A stretch of DNA of 16,769 nt from Usnea hakonensis (GCA_013423325.1 BLJB01000695.1:338-17106), one strand, 5' to 3'; numbered from the stretch's first letter, positions 1 to 10,904 are shown. Numbers and translations: made by a program. The notes: generated by a model not told the origin, from the sequence alone.

Positions 1-2
1 AG

Positions 3-1298
3 TTAAACCTCCAAGTCGGAGGCTTTATCGACGACGTCCACCTACTAGTATACGGGAAGAGTATAGAGGCTAACTGCGCGACGCTTAAAATAGCCTACGA
101 GGTATACTTAAAGTAGGCAAAAATATACGGGGCGACCTTCGCCCCTAAGAAGTACGAGCTAGTCCACCTTACTAGAAGGCCGAAACGCTTTAATATAAAA
201 GCCGTAGTAGACCTAGGAGTAACAGTTATAGAGCCAAAGGGTAGTATACGGGTCCTAGGCCTGCACGTAGATAGAAAACTAAGGTAGGGTCCCTACCTTA
301 AGAAGGTAAAAGCCAAGATAGCGTCCTAATACCTCGCGCTATCAATAACGGCAGCCTCGATATAGGGAACAATACTAAACCGAGTACGCACGGTATACTA
401 GGCCGTTATTCGGCCGGCAATAACGTACGCGGCGGCTATCTAGTATAACCCGGAGAGTACGCGAGGAGTAATAAAGACACTAGGAAGATAGCTAGGGATA
501 ACCCAGAACAAGTACCTAAGATACGTCTCGGGAGCGTATAAGGCGACAAACACTAGGGAACTGGAGGCAGAGACAGGTATTCCCCCTATACAGGTCTCCT
601 TGGACCTAGCGGTCCTCCGTTACCAAGCCCTCAGGGGCGTATACGAGGTCACGAAAATTGGAAACGCACGTATCCGCAGAGCACTCCGAGGGAAGCGAGG
701 TCGTAAGGCAAAGGCACTACTAGCGCCTACGATAGAGAAGTACTCATAGGCCGAGGGTACCCTCCCTAGGGAAGGGTAGGAATAATACGACGTAGGGAAA
801 AGAGAAAGGAAGGAGACGGAGGTAATAAGGGGAAGAGTACGGGGCTAGGGTAATATAGCCTAGCGTACCCTGTGGGAAGGCTACCGTACGGGTATACCCG
901 AAAATAAGAGGATACCAGCTTAGGGTCCTAAGGACTAGAAAACGAGGAGAACACTTCACTATAACCTCGCGAAAGCCGAAAGCTCCGCCCTAATCTAGAT
1001 GCAAATAGAGAAGATCGGGCTGGTATAGTTCCTCTTCCGTCGTAAGGTCCCGGGTATCTATATAGCTAGCTGCGAATGCGGCTAGTCGAAATAGGATACC
1101 AAATATATCCTTATCTTCTGTCCGAGGCTAGGACAATTCAGACTAGTACTTCTGGAGTCCGCGGGAACTAGTGACCTGCGGAGAATGCTAACTACCCTAA
1201 GAGGGGCGAGGGCGTTAACCAGATAGCTAATCTAATTTGGCCTCCTAGGCTAGTATTCCCTAGTAAAAGACTAGTTGTATGGGGATAGAGCGGCCTAA
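3..1298 (+). pseudogene. LINE-A ORF2 C-terminal half: RT palm end, thumb and zinc knuckle (RIP-inactivated)
   Basis: One frame can be followed from base 3 to a TAA at 1296-1298 with no frameshift but with many TAG codons. It opens with GGFIDDVHLLVYG (21-59), the FxDD catalytic box of a LINE reverse transcriptase, followed by FAPKKYELVHLTRRPKRFN. Near the end IEKIGL..FLFRRKVPGIY leads into C-x-C (1071-1079), a Tyr at 1104 where the family has His (CAY to TAY by RIP), and Cys at 1119. This is the CCHC knuckle typical of Tad1-clade LINEs. About 315 residues separate the two landmarks, and I see no RNase H domain between them. The protein would have copied the LINE RNA at the nick in genomic DNA. 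It is dead: roughly a dozen or more stops replace Trp or Gln. Confidence 0.85.
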
Positions 1299-1489
1299 GG
1301 GATGCTAGCGTCGGTATAAAGGGGGTAGAGGAATACGAGCGTAGGAGGTACCGAGCGATAGTAGTCGAAGGTGGTATATAGACTCAAAATAGCGGAGACA
1401 AGTAGGAGTACGGTAAGGTTTTTTATCCTAGTAGTAGTGATACTATAAAGGTTTCCCTTATATCATTGCTATAGAGCTTCCCGTAATTA
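1299..1489 (+). other. LINE-A 3' untranslated region
   Basis: This noncoding stretch lies between the LINE stop codon and the gap. It contains a GGTTTTTTATCC T-run near 1418 and no recognisable gene. No poly-A tail or simple A-rich repeat marks the 3' end, so the true end may be lost in the gap or trimmed. Confidence 0.5.
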
Positions 1490-1505
1490 NNGCTTCCCGT
1501 AATTA
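1476..1505. repeat. 14-bp direct repeat flanking a 2-N assembly gap
   Basis: GCTTCCCGTAATTA occurs at 1476-1489 and again at 1492-1505, with two undetermined bases (1490-1491) between. The simplest reading is two contig ends that overlap and were joined without merging. A target-site duplication is possible but less likely. Confidence 0.8.
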
Positions 1506-4500
1506 TCTTTCATATAGTTAGATAGACACGAGTATGAATTCCAATCCAATCCAACTATTTAAAATTATAGAATATTATTAAATTCGTCTACCCCTTTTAT
1601 AAAACGGGGGTTAAATCCTAATAGAAATTCTATTAGAATAAATCTAAATATTCTAATATATCTTATATTTATAGCTCGAATAACTATAGATAGTAGAATA
1701 TCCTATTTAAATATTAGTATAGAATAGTATTATAAGATTACTCTAAAAATATTTAAAATAATTTAGATATATCTTTTTATAAGTCCGATAGACTAAAGAT
1801 ATATAATTAATATAAAGAACTATAATACCCCTTTTTTATTAAAATAGTCTAAAAAGCTACTTTTAAAATATCTTCTATTATTATTATATATCGCTCTTAG
1901 ATATCCTATCTTTTCTACGATTTTAGTCTTTAGAATCTTAACTAAATTTATTAAGATTATATATATTATAGTATCTATAAAAGCGAACCTTATAAAGTAG
2001 TTAATATATAATCCGATAAATCGTACTCCTAATTTCGCGACTAGATTAAATAGTCCGATATAATTAATTACTAGAATATCTCTAATTTATAATCTAATAA
2101 TTAGAAGTAATCCTCTAATAGGCTTTAATAGTCCTAGTATCTAGTATATTAAGTATAATTTATAGAAAATAATAATATCTTTATATCTAGTTAGCTAAAA
2201 GAACTTTCCGATATATTATTAAATTATAATCTAGTCTAAAAAGTATCTATAGAGGTTATAAAGTATTAATATAATATTATAGACCTATCTTTAATAGATA
2301 TATCTTAAGAGCTTTCCTAATCTTTCTCTAAACGCTACTAGATACGAAAGGTAATTTTAATAGATTAAAATAAATTTATCTACTTATTTCTATATAATCT
2401 TCTTTACGGCTTCTAATAAAATTCCTTATATATTAAGAGTTTTAGTAAGTTTAAATTTAATAATAGATTTATATTATAGATCGTTTAACTATTCTTTCTA
2501 TTATAATTCCTCCTTATATAGAATTTCTATAATTAGCTCTTCTAATACTATAGCTAGATATTCTATTAGATCTTTTAAATATTCTATTATAAAACTAGCT
2601 ATTATTAATTCCTCGCTTATAATAATTCTAGAGAGATATCCTTCTAGTCTTAATAAATCGTCTACTACTACTAAATCTTTTCTAAAAATATAGAAAATAT
2701 TTAGATTATACTTACTTAATATTAATTACTAGCGGGAAATTCTTCTAGTTATATCCTTACTTTTTAAAACCTTTAATAGTATTATATAATTAATATATAA
2801 TATATATAGAAACTTAGATCCTTTTATAATCTATCTAACTTCTATTAGAGACTTTACTATTATAAAAGATTCTCGTTCCGTAGTATAATAGTTTATTTAT
2901 ATAGAAGTAAATTAATATAATATAAATATAATTATAAATATATTTAGTAGAAGGTCCTTAATTAGCGGTATTCTATTTCTAATATTCCGGAGTTAGATTA
3001 ATACTCTATTAGTCCTAGTCTTAGACGTATCTATAAATAGATAATACTATTTTAAGTCGTCTCCCCTAGAATTAATATTCTTTAGAATAGCTTCTTTTAT
3101 AGTATTAAAAGCTTTCTAATATTTATTAGTCTATACGAAATTAACTATTATCTTTATAATTTTCTAACGTCTATCCTATTTTATAGTTACTAATTCTTTA
3201 ATAATTACTAACTTTATAATAGATAAGTAGTTAGTACGCTCTAGTATAAATACTTTTAGAAATAGTAGTATATTTAGAAATCTTATTAATTCCTCTTTAT
3301 ATATTAGAATAAACTATTTATAAAATATTTCTAATTTATCTTCTAATAGCCTAATTTTTTAGCCGTCTCTCTAATAATTAAGAATTTTTACCTTTAGGGT
3401 AAAGAATATATATTTTAAAAGGTTTAGTATAAACTTCGCTTATACGAATCTTAAGAAATAATAGAAATAAAGGAATTAAAGTAAGCTATTAAATAAATTT
3501 ACTTTACTAATATTATTATCTATAAAGTAATTAAATATTATTAAATTTAATATTACGTTAGCTAATAGGGGTTCTTCGTCTAGAGTTAGAATTCTAGAAG
3601 TAATAATATCCTTTAATTAAATATATATTCCTAATCTACTAGTATACCCCTAATCTATTTTTAGATAATATATCTACTCTATAATTAAGGAAAATATAAG
3701 TCTATACGTATATAGAGGGAAAACTCTAACCGCCTAATATCTATTTAATATATCTATTTTAAAGAAATATATTAACTATAGTATTAATACTTTTTATAGT
3801 ATTAGTTCGATTCTCTTTATTAGATAGTTCGCTTTTATTATTACTCTATTTAATTATATAAAAGTATAAACTATCTTTAAACTTTCGTTCTCTTTTCGTA
3901 AGAACCTCGTTCTTATATTCTAGAAAAAAATATACTATATAATTATCCCCGCTTTAATAAGCTTTAATAAATTCTAATTTTACTATTCTACTTCTTCGGA
4001 AATATATAGTACTAGTTTTATAATATTTAGGACTACGTTACTATAAAAAGGGATTCGATATTTAATAAGATTTATACGCGGTATATTTTAGATTTATTCT
4101 ATAAAGATATCTTTCTATATCGCTATAAGTAAATATATCTTTTTAATCTCTTATAGTATCTTTATAAGCTCCCTAATTATATTTAGAAAGTATAAAATCT
4201 ATATTTTAAATTTATTATCTTAGATTATAACTATTTCCCTTCGGTATTAATATAGATATTAAGACGTTAAAAACCCTAATTTTTATATACTAAATTTATC
4301 TTTTTCTATAGAAAATACTCTAACTACTTTTATTAATCCTATCCTTATCTCGTCTTTAATTAAATTCCGGATTCGTCTTTTCTTATTATTAATTAACGCT
4401 ATATATATAGCTTCTCCTTTATTATCGTCGATTTTCTAAGTCTATAGAAGTCTACTTATTGGTAGGATTTATAGGAATTCCTTATTCCTCCTCTATATTA

Positions 4501-4840
4501 AATAATTAAAATTTTTCTAGATTATACTATCTCTTTTTATACTTTCTTGTAGGATCCTCTAAAACTAATTCCGGACCTAGTAGAATATTAATAGTAAAGG
4601 TACTAATAATAACTATTTTATTAATTTTATCTTAGAGTTATAAATCTTTTAAAGTTCTAAAGTCTACTTCTTCTTCCGTATTCTCTTTCTACTAGATTTA
4701 TTTAATAGTATTAGTACTTAATATTCTTTATTAGAAGTAATCTCCTTTATAATCGTTTCCTTCTATATAATAAGTATTTTAGAAAGGCTAGATTAATAAA
4801 CCCGACCCGTCTCTTCTAAATATAGGAAATTGTTAGTAAG
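1506..4840 (-). pseudogene. G1 pol, distal part: RT, RNase H and integrase core (RIP-inactivated)
   Basis: Read on the minus strand, the RT shows RIPFYSNVVLN (near 4060), RTRFLRKENESLKIVYTFI and a YFIDNN box at 3532-3509, which corresponds to the YxDD catalytic motif with Asp changed to Asn by RIP. RDG.KIRLLEDKLEIF and KEELIRFLNILLFLKVFI follow. RNase H begins at LFIDTSKT (3040-3017, family FTDASKT) and continues with TTERESFIIVKSL. The integrase core shows GLYINYFIRFAF (2014-1994 and onward), YNNNRRYF (1888-1865, family YSDNGAHF) and SIGLIKRYI (1792-1766, catalytic Glu now Lys). All three DDE residues are damaged. The frame is full of stops at expected Trp and Gln sites but shows little sign of indels. 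No integrase C-terminal tail or 3' LTR remains. Confidence 0.82.
4836..4840. repeat. Target-site duplication of G2, left copy (GTAAG)
   Basis: GTAAG directly precedes the left LTR of G2 and recurs directly after its right LTR at 14070-14074. Five bases is the usual size for Ty3/gypsy integrases. It shows that G2 arrived as a single integration into G1. Confidence 0.93.
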
Positions 4841-5035
4841 TGTTAGGACTGCAACTAGATTAGATCAATAGTGGTGTGTAACGAGGATTCAATTGATGAG
4901 GAGGTAAAATCTATATATAGGTATAAGAAAGATATATAGGTAGAGAAGTACTAAGGCGCTAAACCCGAATAGGAAGAGTATTACGTATCTCCTTTAGCCG
5001 CGTAATCAGCCCTATAAATAGTTATACTCGTAATA
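4841..5035 (-). repeat. G2 left LTR (3' LTR in element sense)
   Basis: The repeat runs TGTTAGGACT to TCGTAATA and aligns over its full 195 bp without gaps to 13875-14069. Differences are all transitions. The first half (outward side) keeps CA and TG that the other LTR has lost, such as GACTGCAACT and GTGGTGTG. The last 60 bp (inward side) are mutated, for example the terminal CA to TA. Confidence 0.95.
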
Positions 5036-5039
5036 TTAA

Positions 5040-5050
5040 CCCCCTCCCTT
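5040..5050 (-). promoter_or_regulatory. G2 polypurine tract
   Basis: The plus strand reads CCCCCTCCCTT five bases inside the left LTR, so the sense (minus) strand has AAGGGAGGGGG just before the 3' LTR. This is where plus-strand DNA synthesis would be primed. It also fixes the orientation of G2 as minus. Confidence 0.85.
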
Positions 5051-5639
5051 AGAAGGTATATCCGTATACCTTAAGAGATAATACTTATTATTAATATAAT
5101 ATTATACTATTCTAGGCCGCCCGGTATAAAGCGATTTAGTTATAGATTAATAAAATAGTTAATAAAAAGGGTATTTAGATATAGAATAATTATTTAATAT
5201 TCGATTTTTAAGTAGAGAAGGAAGTATAGAATAAAGGCCTCTTATTAGTTAGATACTTCCGAACCGAACTAAACCTTAATACGGAGCCTTATATAGAGCC
5301 TTATTATAAACTTTCTCTAAAAAAATCTAGCTAAATACCGAAAGGTAATTTTAATATAGGATACTACTAATAACGATAAGGCTCTAGGGGTAATACTAAA
5401 TAATATCGGAGAGTCTTTTTATATATATTAATAAGGAGAGTATATATAGTAGATCTTATATAATATAGATATTAAAAGATAAGAGCTTTTAGTCGCTTTT
5501 TCTTTAACCTTAATTTACTAAAAGAGATAACTTAAATTCGCGAAAGTAGTCGAATAGCGTAATATCTAAAGTATTACTAAATCGAAATTACTTTAATAGG
5601 GCTAAGTTTTAGTATTAATAAGCTATTTTTAGATATTAT
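5051..5639 (-). other. G2 3' noncoding region with a block shared with G3
   Basis: No protein motif is recognised between the chromodomain and the polypurine tract. About 5094-5275 is clearly homologous, in the element sense, to 10494-10682 of G3. Shared strings include TATAGATTAA, ATAGTTAATAAAA, ATAGAATAA.CATTTAATATTCGATTT and AGGCCTCTTATTAG. The block ends in a decayed GAACCGAAC run (5259-5275) that matches the TTCGG-rich tract of G3. Confidence 0.75.
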
Positions 5640-8541
5640 TTATAGAACTTATTAACGACCTCCTTAATATTATTAAACTCTCCCTAGTCTATATAATACT
5701 ACTTATTATCCCTCGATATATTAGTCTATTTAACTTTATACTATAGATAGCTATAATAGTAGTAAGAGCCTAGTATATTATTAATATTCTATTCGTTATC
5801 TTTTAGTAAGACCTTCGGCTTTAGTAGAGGCCTCTACTATCCCGGAAAAGGGTTATTAGGGTACTTCTAAAAATACTATAAATAAAATATATTATAGATC
5901 TACTATAAACGAGGGAGATCTAGATAGTAGATAGTACTAACTTACTAGATAATCTTATAGGGATCTAGTTATTTATTTTCTAGATCCTTATAGAGCCTTA
6001 TTATCTTAATATATTTAGAGGATAACTATACTTAATTATTAATATTAAATAAGACTTCTTTATAATACTTATTTACTTATCTTTATATTATAATTTAGAA
6101 GGCCTCTAAGTATTTCTTATTATATTCTAGGATCTCTTCTATCCTCTTAATAATATCTTCGGCCTTTAAGACTTATAGTCTCTCCCTTATAATTTTATAA
6201 TTAGTTATATTAGGGTTAAAGCTTATTTGGGGATTAAATCCTTTATTTATAAAGAAGGGAGTAAGAGAGATAGATAAAACTATATTATTATTATTAGCGA
6301 ATTTAACTATAGAAATCTACTTAATCTAATTATTCTATACGTAATTATAGAAGATTTAAAGATCTCTTTTAATATTCTAATTCGCTCTCTTAATCTAGCT
6401 ATCTATTTATAGATAATAAGTAGTAGAGAGGTTAGCTTAAATTCTTAATCTCTTATATAGACTCTTCTATAGGATAGATATAAATTACGGGCCTCTATCT
6501 AATACGATAGAGCTTAGGAGTTTATAGAGCCTATATAAGTTTTAGAGAAGGATCTATACTAAGGATTTAATAGAGGTCCTATTATTACTCTAAAAATATA
6601 ATATATAGTATTACTCCTTAGTAAGGTAATAAATAAGAGTATATATAATATTAAATCCTTCTAAAAGAGGAAGGCCGATAATAAAATCTATTAATATATC
6701 TTACTAGCGAGCCTATAAGATTAGTAATAGTACTAGTAATCTATTCGTCTTACTCCGAGGCGCCTTACTATATTAATAGTTATAATAGTTTATAATATAC
6801 TATCTAATTATTACTATATAGCTAGACTAATAATAATATTAATATAGAAGATCTATCGTTTATCTTATTCCGGGATAACTATTTAAAGGTTAGTTATAAA
6901 TCTTATTAAGTATTAAAGTATAGAGGGAGTCTAGGATCTATAATAGACCTCTTTTAAAAAGTACTCTATCTACTATTTAATATTATTTAAGTTTAATTCT
7001 ATATAGTTTATAAATACTATTAACTACCGCGTCTCTATATTCCTAATATCTAGGGTTATCTTTATTTATCTAGTAAACGTATTCGAATAGGCCCGCTTCC
7101 TTCTAATCTATAGCGCGAATATTAACGCGGTCTAGTATTAGAATTATTTAGTATTATTAATATATCTTCTTATTCTTCTAATCTATAGGGCGAGCGTTTA
7201 CTATTCTAATAAGGATATCTACTTTCGAGTTATTTTTATCTATATAGAAAATTATCTAGAAATTAAATTTAGATAGAATATCTAAATAATAAATCTAATA
7301 GCGAGTAAGCTCCTTATTTTCTATAAAGATCTTTAGGGCCTAATAATTAATAAAGACTTAAATAAATAAATTAGTATACTCGAGTTTAAGGTACTAGTAT
7401 TCGAAGTATCTAATAATTACTAGTAACTCTTTATTATATATATAATAGTTATACTTTATAGGGACTATCGTCTTACTATAGAAAACTATTAGGTAGAGTA
7501 TACCCTTATTATTATACTAGGATAAGATTCTATTAGTAACGAAATCGAATATATTAGTTTCGAGTATAATCTATCTCTTTAGATTAAAGTACTTTAGTAC
7601 TAGGGCGTTTACTATTTACTTTTTAAGACTCTTAAAGGCTTCTAAGTAGGTCTTATTCTATACGAATAGAGTATCCTTTTTAATAAGGAGTACTAAGGGC
7701 TTTATTAGCTTTAAGAACTTATAGATAAAACGCCTATAGAAGTTAATAAATCTAATAAAGCCTTATACCTCTTTTAGATTTATAGGAGGAGGCTATTTAA
7801 TGATAGCTTCTATCTTTTTAGGATCTATTCGGAGTTCTTTATCTAATATAATAATATCTAGAAAGATTATCTCTTCTACGTTAAATTCGTACTTCTTAAT
7901 ATCTATTTATAGATTAGCCTCTTAGAGGCGAGAGAGTACTTTTCAAATATAATCTTAATACTCCTTATTTAATTTACTATAAATAAGAATATTATCGAGA
8001 TATATTTAATAGAAGTTATCTAGAAATTCCTATAATACCTTATTAATATACTACTAGAAAGAGCTTAGTCTATTAGTTAGTTTAAATAGAAGGACTCGGT
8101 ATTTATATAATCTTAGAGCTATTATAAAAATAGTTAAATCCTTACTTTTAGAATCTATTCGGAACTTATTAAATACTATAATAATATCTAAGCGAGTAAG
8201 GTATTTATATTCTACGATCTTTTTAATAACCTCTTCTATAAGAGGAAGGGGATATCGATTATATTTAATAAAGATATTTAGCTTTCGATAATTTATATAG
8301 AATTATAAGTCGCCGTTAGATTTTAATATAAAGAGGATTAGTAATACGTAAGGAGCTTTGCTAGGGGTAATAAATCCCTTAGAGAGGTTCTCGGAAAGAT
8401 ACTCCTTAACTCGCTATATCTTATATAGGGATATATAATATACTCTACTCTATAGGGGCTTTACGTTAGAAGTTAACTTAATTTTATAGTTATAGGACCG
8501 GTAAGAAAGAAGCTTATTAGCCTAGATATAATTAAAGATAT
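5640..8541 (-). pseudogene. G2 pol, distal part: RT, RNase H, integrase, chromodomain (RIP-inactivated)
   Basis: In minus-strand order: an RT entry region (KGFITPSKAPY, 8381-8348), YRKLNIFIKYNRYPLPLIEE (near 8250), LTRLDIIIVFNKFRI and the YLDNILIYS box (8002-7976), where the second catalytic Asp is now Asn. RNase H shows LETNIFDFVTNRIL (family TDASDF, near 7560) and FYSKTIVPIKYNYYIYNKELL (near 7490-7425). Integrase shows DILIDFIIGLP (near 6700-6661) and DRGP.FISIL.KSLYKRL (near 6510-6450), followed by LSTTYYL. A LPRL..IYNIFYL stretch (near 5930) leads into the chromodomain NINNILGSYYYYSYLQYKVK (about 5802-5640), which in related elements targets integration to modified chromatin. Stops sit at expected Trp and Gln codons. 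The frame joins, through the G3 insertion, to 11290-11076. Confidence 0.88.
8537..8541. repeat. Target-site duplication of G3, left copy (GATAT)
   Basis: GATAT precedes the left LTR of G3 and recurs at 11071-11075 after the right LTR. Removing G3 and one copy restores the G2 frame (sense NFQDI joined to FNYI.ANKLLSYR), so the insertion point lies just upstream of the RT palm. Confidence 0.93.
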
Positions 8542-8707
8542 TGTTAGGAGACGCACCAGCCCTACCATGGTCAGCCCTACCACTAGTAGCTTAGCATGGC
8601 TTCCCCTACCTACATATTCTATACTTTCTACCTTCTATAGTTCGGTAGTCTTATTATCTTTATTACTATATCTACGTTATACTATAATATCCGTATTAAT
8701 CCTAATA
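8542..8707 (+). repeat. G3 left (5') LTR
   Basis: It runs TGTTAGGAGACGC to ATCCTAATA and aligns without gaps to 10905-11070. The outward half is unmutated (CACCAGCCCTACCATGG) while the same bases in the right LTR are CACTAGCCCTACTATAG. The inward third carries the mutations, including the terminal CA to TA. A TATA-like TATTCTATAC lies 24-33 bp before the predicted RNA start at 8647. Confidence 0.95.
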
Positions 8708-8709
8708 TT

Positions 8710-8720
8710 ATAATAAGACT
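8710..8720 (+). promoter_or_regulatory. G3 self-complementary primer-binding site
   Basis: ATAATAAGACT begins two bases after the LTR. It is the exact reverse complement of AGTCTTATTAT at 8647-8657 in the LTR (and 11010-11020 in the right LTR). Eleven bases is the primer length known for Tf1, where the first 11 nt of the transcript prime reverse transcription. The predicted RNA 5' end is therefore 8647, giving an R-U5 segment of 61 nt. I see no match to a tRNA 3' end. Confidence 0.75.
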
Positions 8721-9859
8721 CCTTCGTATACCTACCCGGCGAAGAAAAGTAACGGGCTATTTTTTCTAGCTCGGGTAAGTAAGCGAGCTTAATAAAGAAG
8801 ATATTTAGATATTTCTTCCTTATAGAAACTATATATCTTACCTATACGCCTCGAAAGACCCTATATTATACTATTTAAATTATTAATATTACTAAAATCG
8901 GTTAAGAAACGCCTTTATAATTACTATTTCAAAAAATCTTTCTCTATATAGAAATACCGATTTCCTATATTACTAGAAAAGACGAACTCCGCCCTACTCC
9001 GCTTCGATAACCACTTAAGAAACCCCCCTATTAAGTATACGATATTCGAATCTACTTATTTTATAGTACACTTAATATTTAGGGTAAAGGATTCTATCAA
9101 CGGTAGAAAGTATTAAAAAAATCGTCGAAAAATTATCTCTTAATATCTACTTTTTCTTTTAATACTATAATATTATTAATATCGAAATATATACCTCTAT
9201 ATCGCTATTATAAGGCTACTCCTTCTTCTTAATAATATCTTAATTACGAAGATCTATATATAAGATATTTACCTCCTAATTCGCTACTCCGTATACCTAG
9301 TATATAACGATCTCTTTCTATTAACGATCTTCGTTATCAATTTAAGTAGAAAGGCGATTTACCTAGATTTAAGCGGAAATAAAATAGCTCCTAGGGCTAG
9401 GATTTATCTAGATTTCTACCTCTATCCTTACCCCTACTATTACTACGAGATTTTAAAGTATTACGAGTACGTAGCTAGTATTCTTAACGAGAATAAGATA
9501 GTTCTCTAGGCTAGGATTTATCTAAATTACTACCTCTATCCCTACCTCTACTATTATAAGTATATAGTTATAGCTATAGATTACTATTTAGCTACCTATA
9601 AAGTCTACCCCTAATTTAGAGACTATTTTTAAGTCCTTAGTTTCTAGACCTACTAATATTTAATAGTTCTAGTATAGATATCCTTTTTAAAGACTAGAAG
9701 CTCCGAATTTAGAATAAGCTAGTTATTAATAAAGACTATTATTCTTCTAAGTACTCCTAAATTATTTATATTATTACTCGTCTCGGAGGGAAGGTAATTA
9801 AGTATATATTACTAAAATAACGTACTAACTCGTACTACTTAATAAGCTAATTACTAGAT
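8721..9859 (+). other. G3 5' interior: decayed leader or gag N-terminal region
   Basis: No domain is recognised. Part of it was probably coding. In one frame, 9388-9447 reads PRARIYLDFYLYPYPYYYYE, which would have been Pro/His-rich before RIP (CAY to TAY, CCA to CTA). A diverged second copy of the same 50-bp segment lies at about 9507-9557. Low-complexity Tyr- and Leu-coding stretches elsewhere are expected from RIP and are not evidence of a gene. Confidence 0.5.
9395..9557 (+). repeat. Internal 50-bp imperfect duplication in G3
   Basis: GGCTAGGATTTATCTA followed by ATTACTACCTCTATCC or GATTTCTACCTCTATCC occurs at about 9395-9443 and 9507-9557, separated by about 65 bp. Both copies then run into CTACTATTA. 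The repeat falls in the former Pro/His-rich coding segment. Confidence 0.7.
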
Positions 9860-10267
9860 TAACTAATTAATATCTATAAGCAAGTTCTACTAAGAGTAGA
9901 AAATACCGTATATTAAGAAGCCTTTAAAATACTAGAATAAGGAGATAGGCTATTTCCCAAGTTCTATTCGGACTTTATAAAGTACGTCCTATTTATTAAC
10001 TAAGATCTAGTAGAGTTATATCTCTATAATAAGGTTAACGATAAGCTCCGGGATACTATAATAAACCTAATAGATTACTTACTTCCGGTACTAAGAGATA
10101 AGTTAATAATACTAGATCATATTTTTAGAGCCTCTATAGCACGTAAAGCTAAGAGGAAAGTAGACCGGTTTACTAAATAACTTACTCTAATAAGTATAGA
10201 GTCTAAACGTAAGAAGCCTAGAAAATACTCTATTATAACTCGTCCTAATCCTGATTTTAGGCGGTAA
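9860..10267 (+). pseudogene. G3 gag relic (RIP-inactivated)
   Basis: One frame from about 9860 to a TAA at 10265-10267 gives a gag-like capsid segment. It includes EAFKILE.GDRLFPKFYSDF, IKYVLFIN.DLVELYLYNKV and NDKLRDTIINLIDYLLPVLR, and ends in a basic tail, RKAKRKVDRFTK.LTLISIES. The three internal stops fall where Trp is expected. It resembles the fungal retrotransposon gag pattern of a FYSDF core followed by an LYNKV helix, and the G2 gag has the same landmarks (DFYLDFR, KKLYNKVATRL). A product of this type would form the particle that packages element RNA. No zinc knuckle and no downstream pol are visible. The start codon cannot be placed because the upstream frame is eroded. Confidence 0.72.
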
Positions 10268-10890
10268 ATTCGATCGAAAATTAACTACGAGAGGCCTCTT
10301 TTTAGTTAATAATTATACTAAGTTAAACCTACCGCGTATACTCCCATACTTAATACATATCTAAAGGGTACATCACCCCTAGGCCTTACTACCGCCGGTA
10401 GTAGCCTACATCGAAATCACCTCCCGGCATTTAGCTAGATTCGGTCGGAGAAAGTTTACTATGTAATAATAGTATATTATTCACTCATTTAGAGTTCGGT
10501 TCGGCTCGGTTCGGTTCGAGAGATCTAGCTAATAAGAGGCCTTTATTTAGCGATTTCCTCTCCGCTTAGAAATCGAATATTAAATGGTTATTCTATATCG
10601 AAACACTTTTATTAACTATTTCGTTAATCTATAGCTAAATTACTTTATTTCTAAAGCCCCTAAATAGTATAATATTATACTAGCGGTAGGAGATATCTAA
10701 CTTACCTAGGTATTACTATCGCTATCGCTATAGTACCTCTCCGATAGCCTTATAATAAATTTCTTCTTTTTTTCGGCAAATCGGAATATATAAATCGGAA
10801 TATATAAATTAGAAGTTTTTTTTAGTATATAAAGTAAGTCTTTTCTCCTTTTCTTCTCCTTTCTATAAGCTATAAGGATATGTCTTTTTT
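10268..10890 (+). other. G3 3' noncoding region, including the block shared with G2
   Basis: No coding signal is seen. The region holds a less mutated stretch (about 10360-10500) with a TACCGCCGGTA palindrome, a TTCGG-rich tract at 10494-10520, and the 10494-10682 block homologous to G2 5275-5094. A 14-bp tandem duplication, AAATCGGAATATAT, lies at 10778-10805. Confidence 0.75.
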
Positions 10891-10904
10891 AGAGAGAGGG
10901 GTAA
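10891..10904 (+). promoter_or_regulatory. G3 polypurine tract
   Basis: AGAGAGAGGGGTAA lies directly before the right LTR. Such a tract primes plus-strand DNA synthesis and supports the plus orientation of G3. Confidence 0.85.

Larger units (their letters stand above)
1..1489 (+). mobile_element. LINE-A: 3' part of a Tad1-like non-LTR retrotransposon
   Basis: The block is clearly less AT-rich than the DNA that follows. It holds the end of a reverse-transcriptase polyprotein, a stop and about 190 bp of 3' UTR. The 5' part lies outside the window. Nearly every in-frame stop is TAG at a position where the family has Trp, which is the expected product of RIP on TGG. The first 480 bp are more strongly depleted in CA and TG than the rest. 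The boundary with the AT-rich DNA downstream coincides with an assembly gap, so the exact 3' end is uncertain. Confidence 0.85.

Noticed and set aside
744..959. 71-residue minus-strand open frame
   Set aside because: It is antisense to the LINE-A ORF2 relic, which has clear family motifs on the plus strand.
1506..1555. Unmutated 50 bp as a conserved host gene end
   Set aside because: It reads in the G1 frame but shows no recognised motif, contains a short CCAAT tandem, and borders the gap. It is too short to call.
10494..10520. TTCGG-rich tract as a telomere-like or G-quadruplex repeat
   Set aside because: It has only about five imperfect units without runs of three G, and it is part of the 3' block shared with G2.
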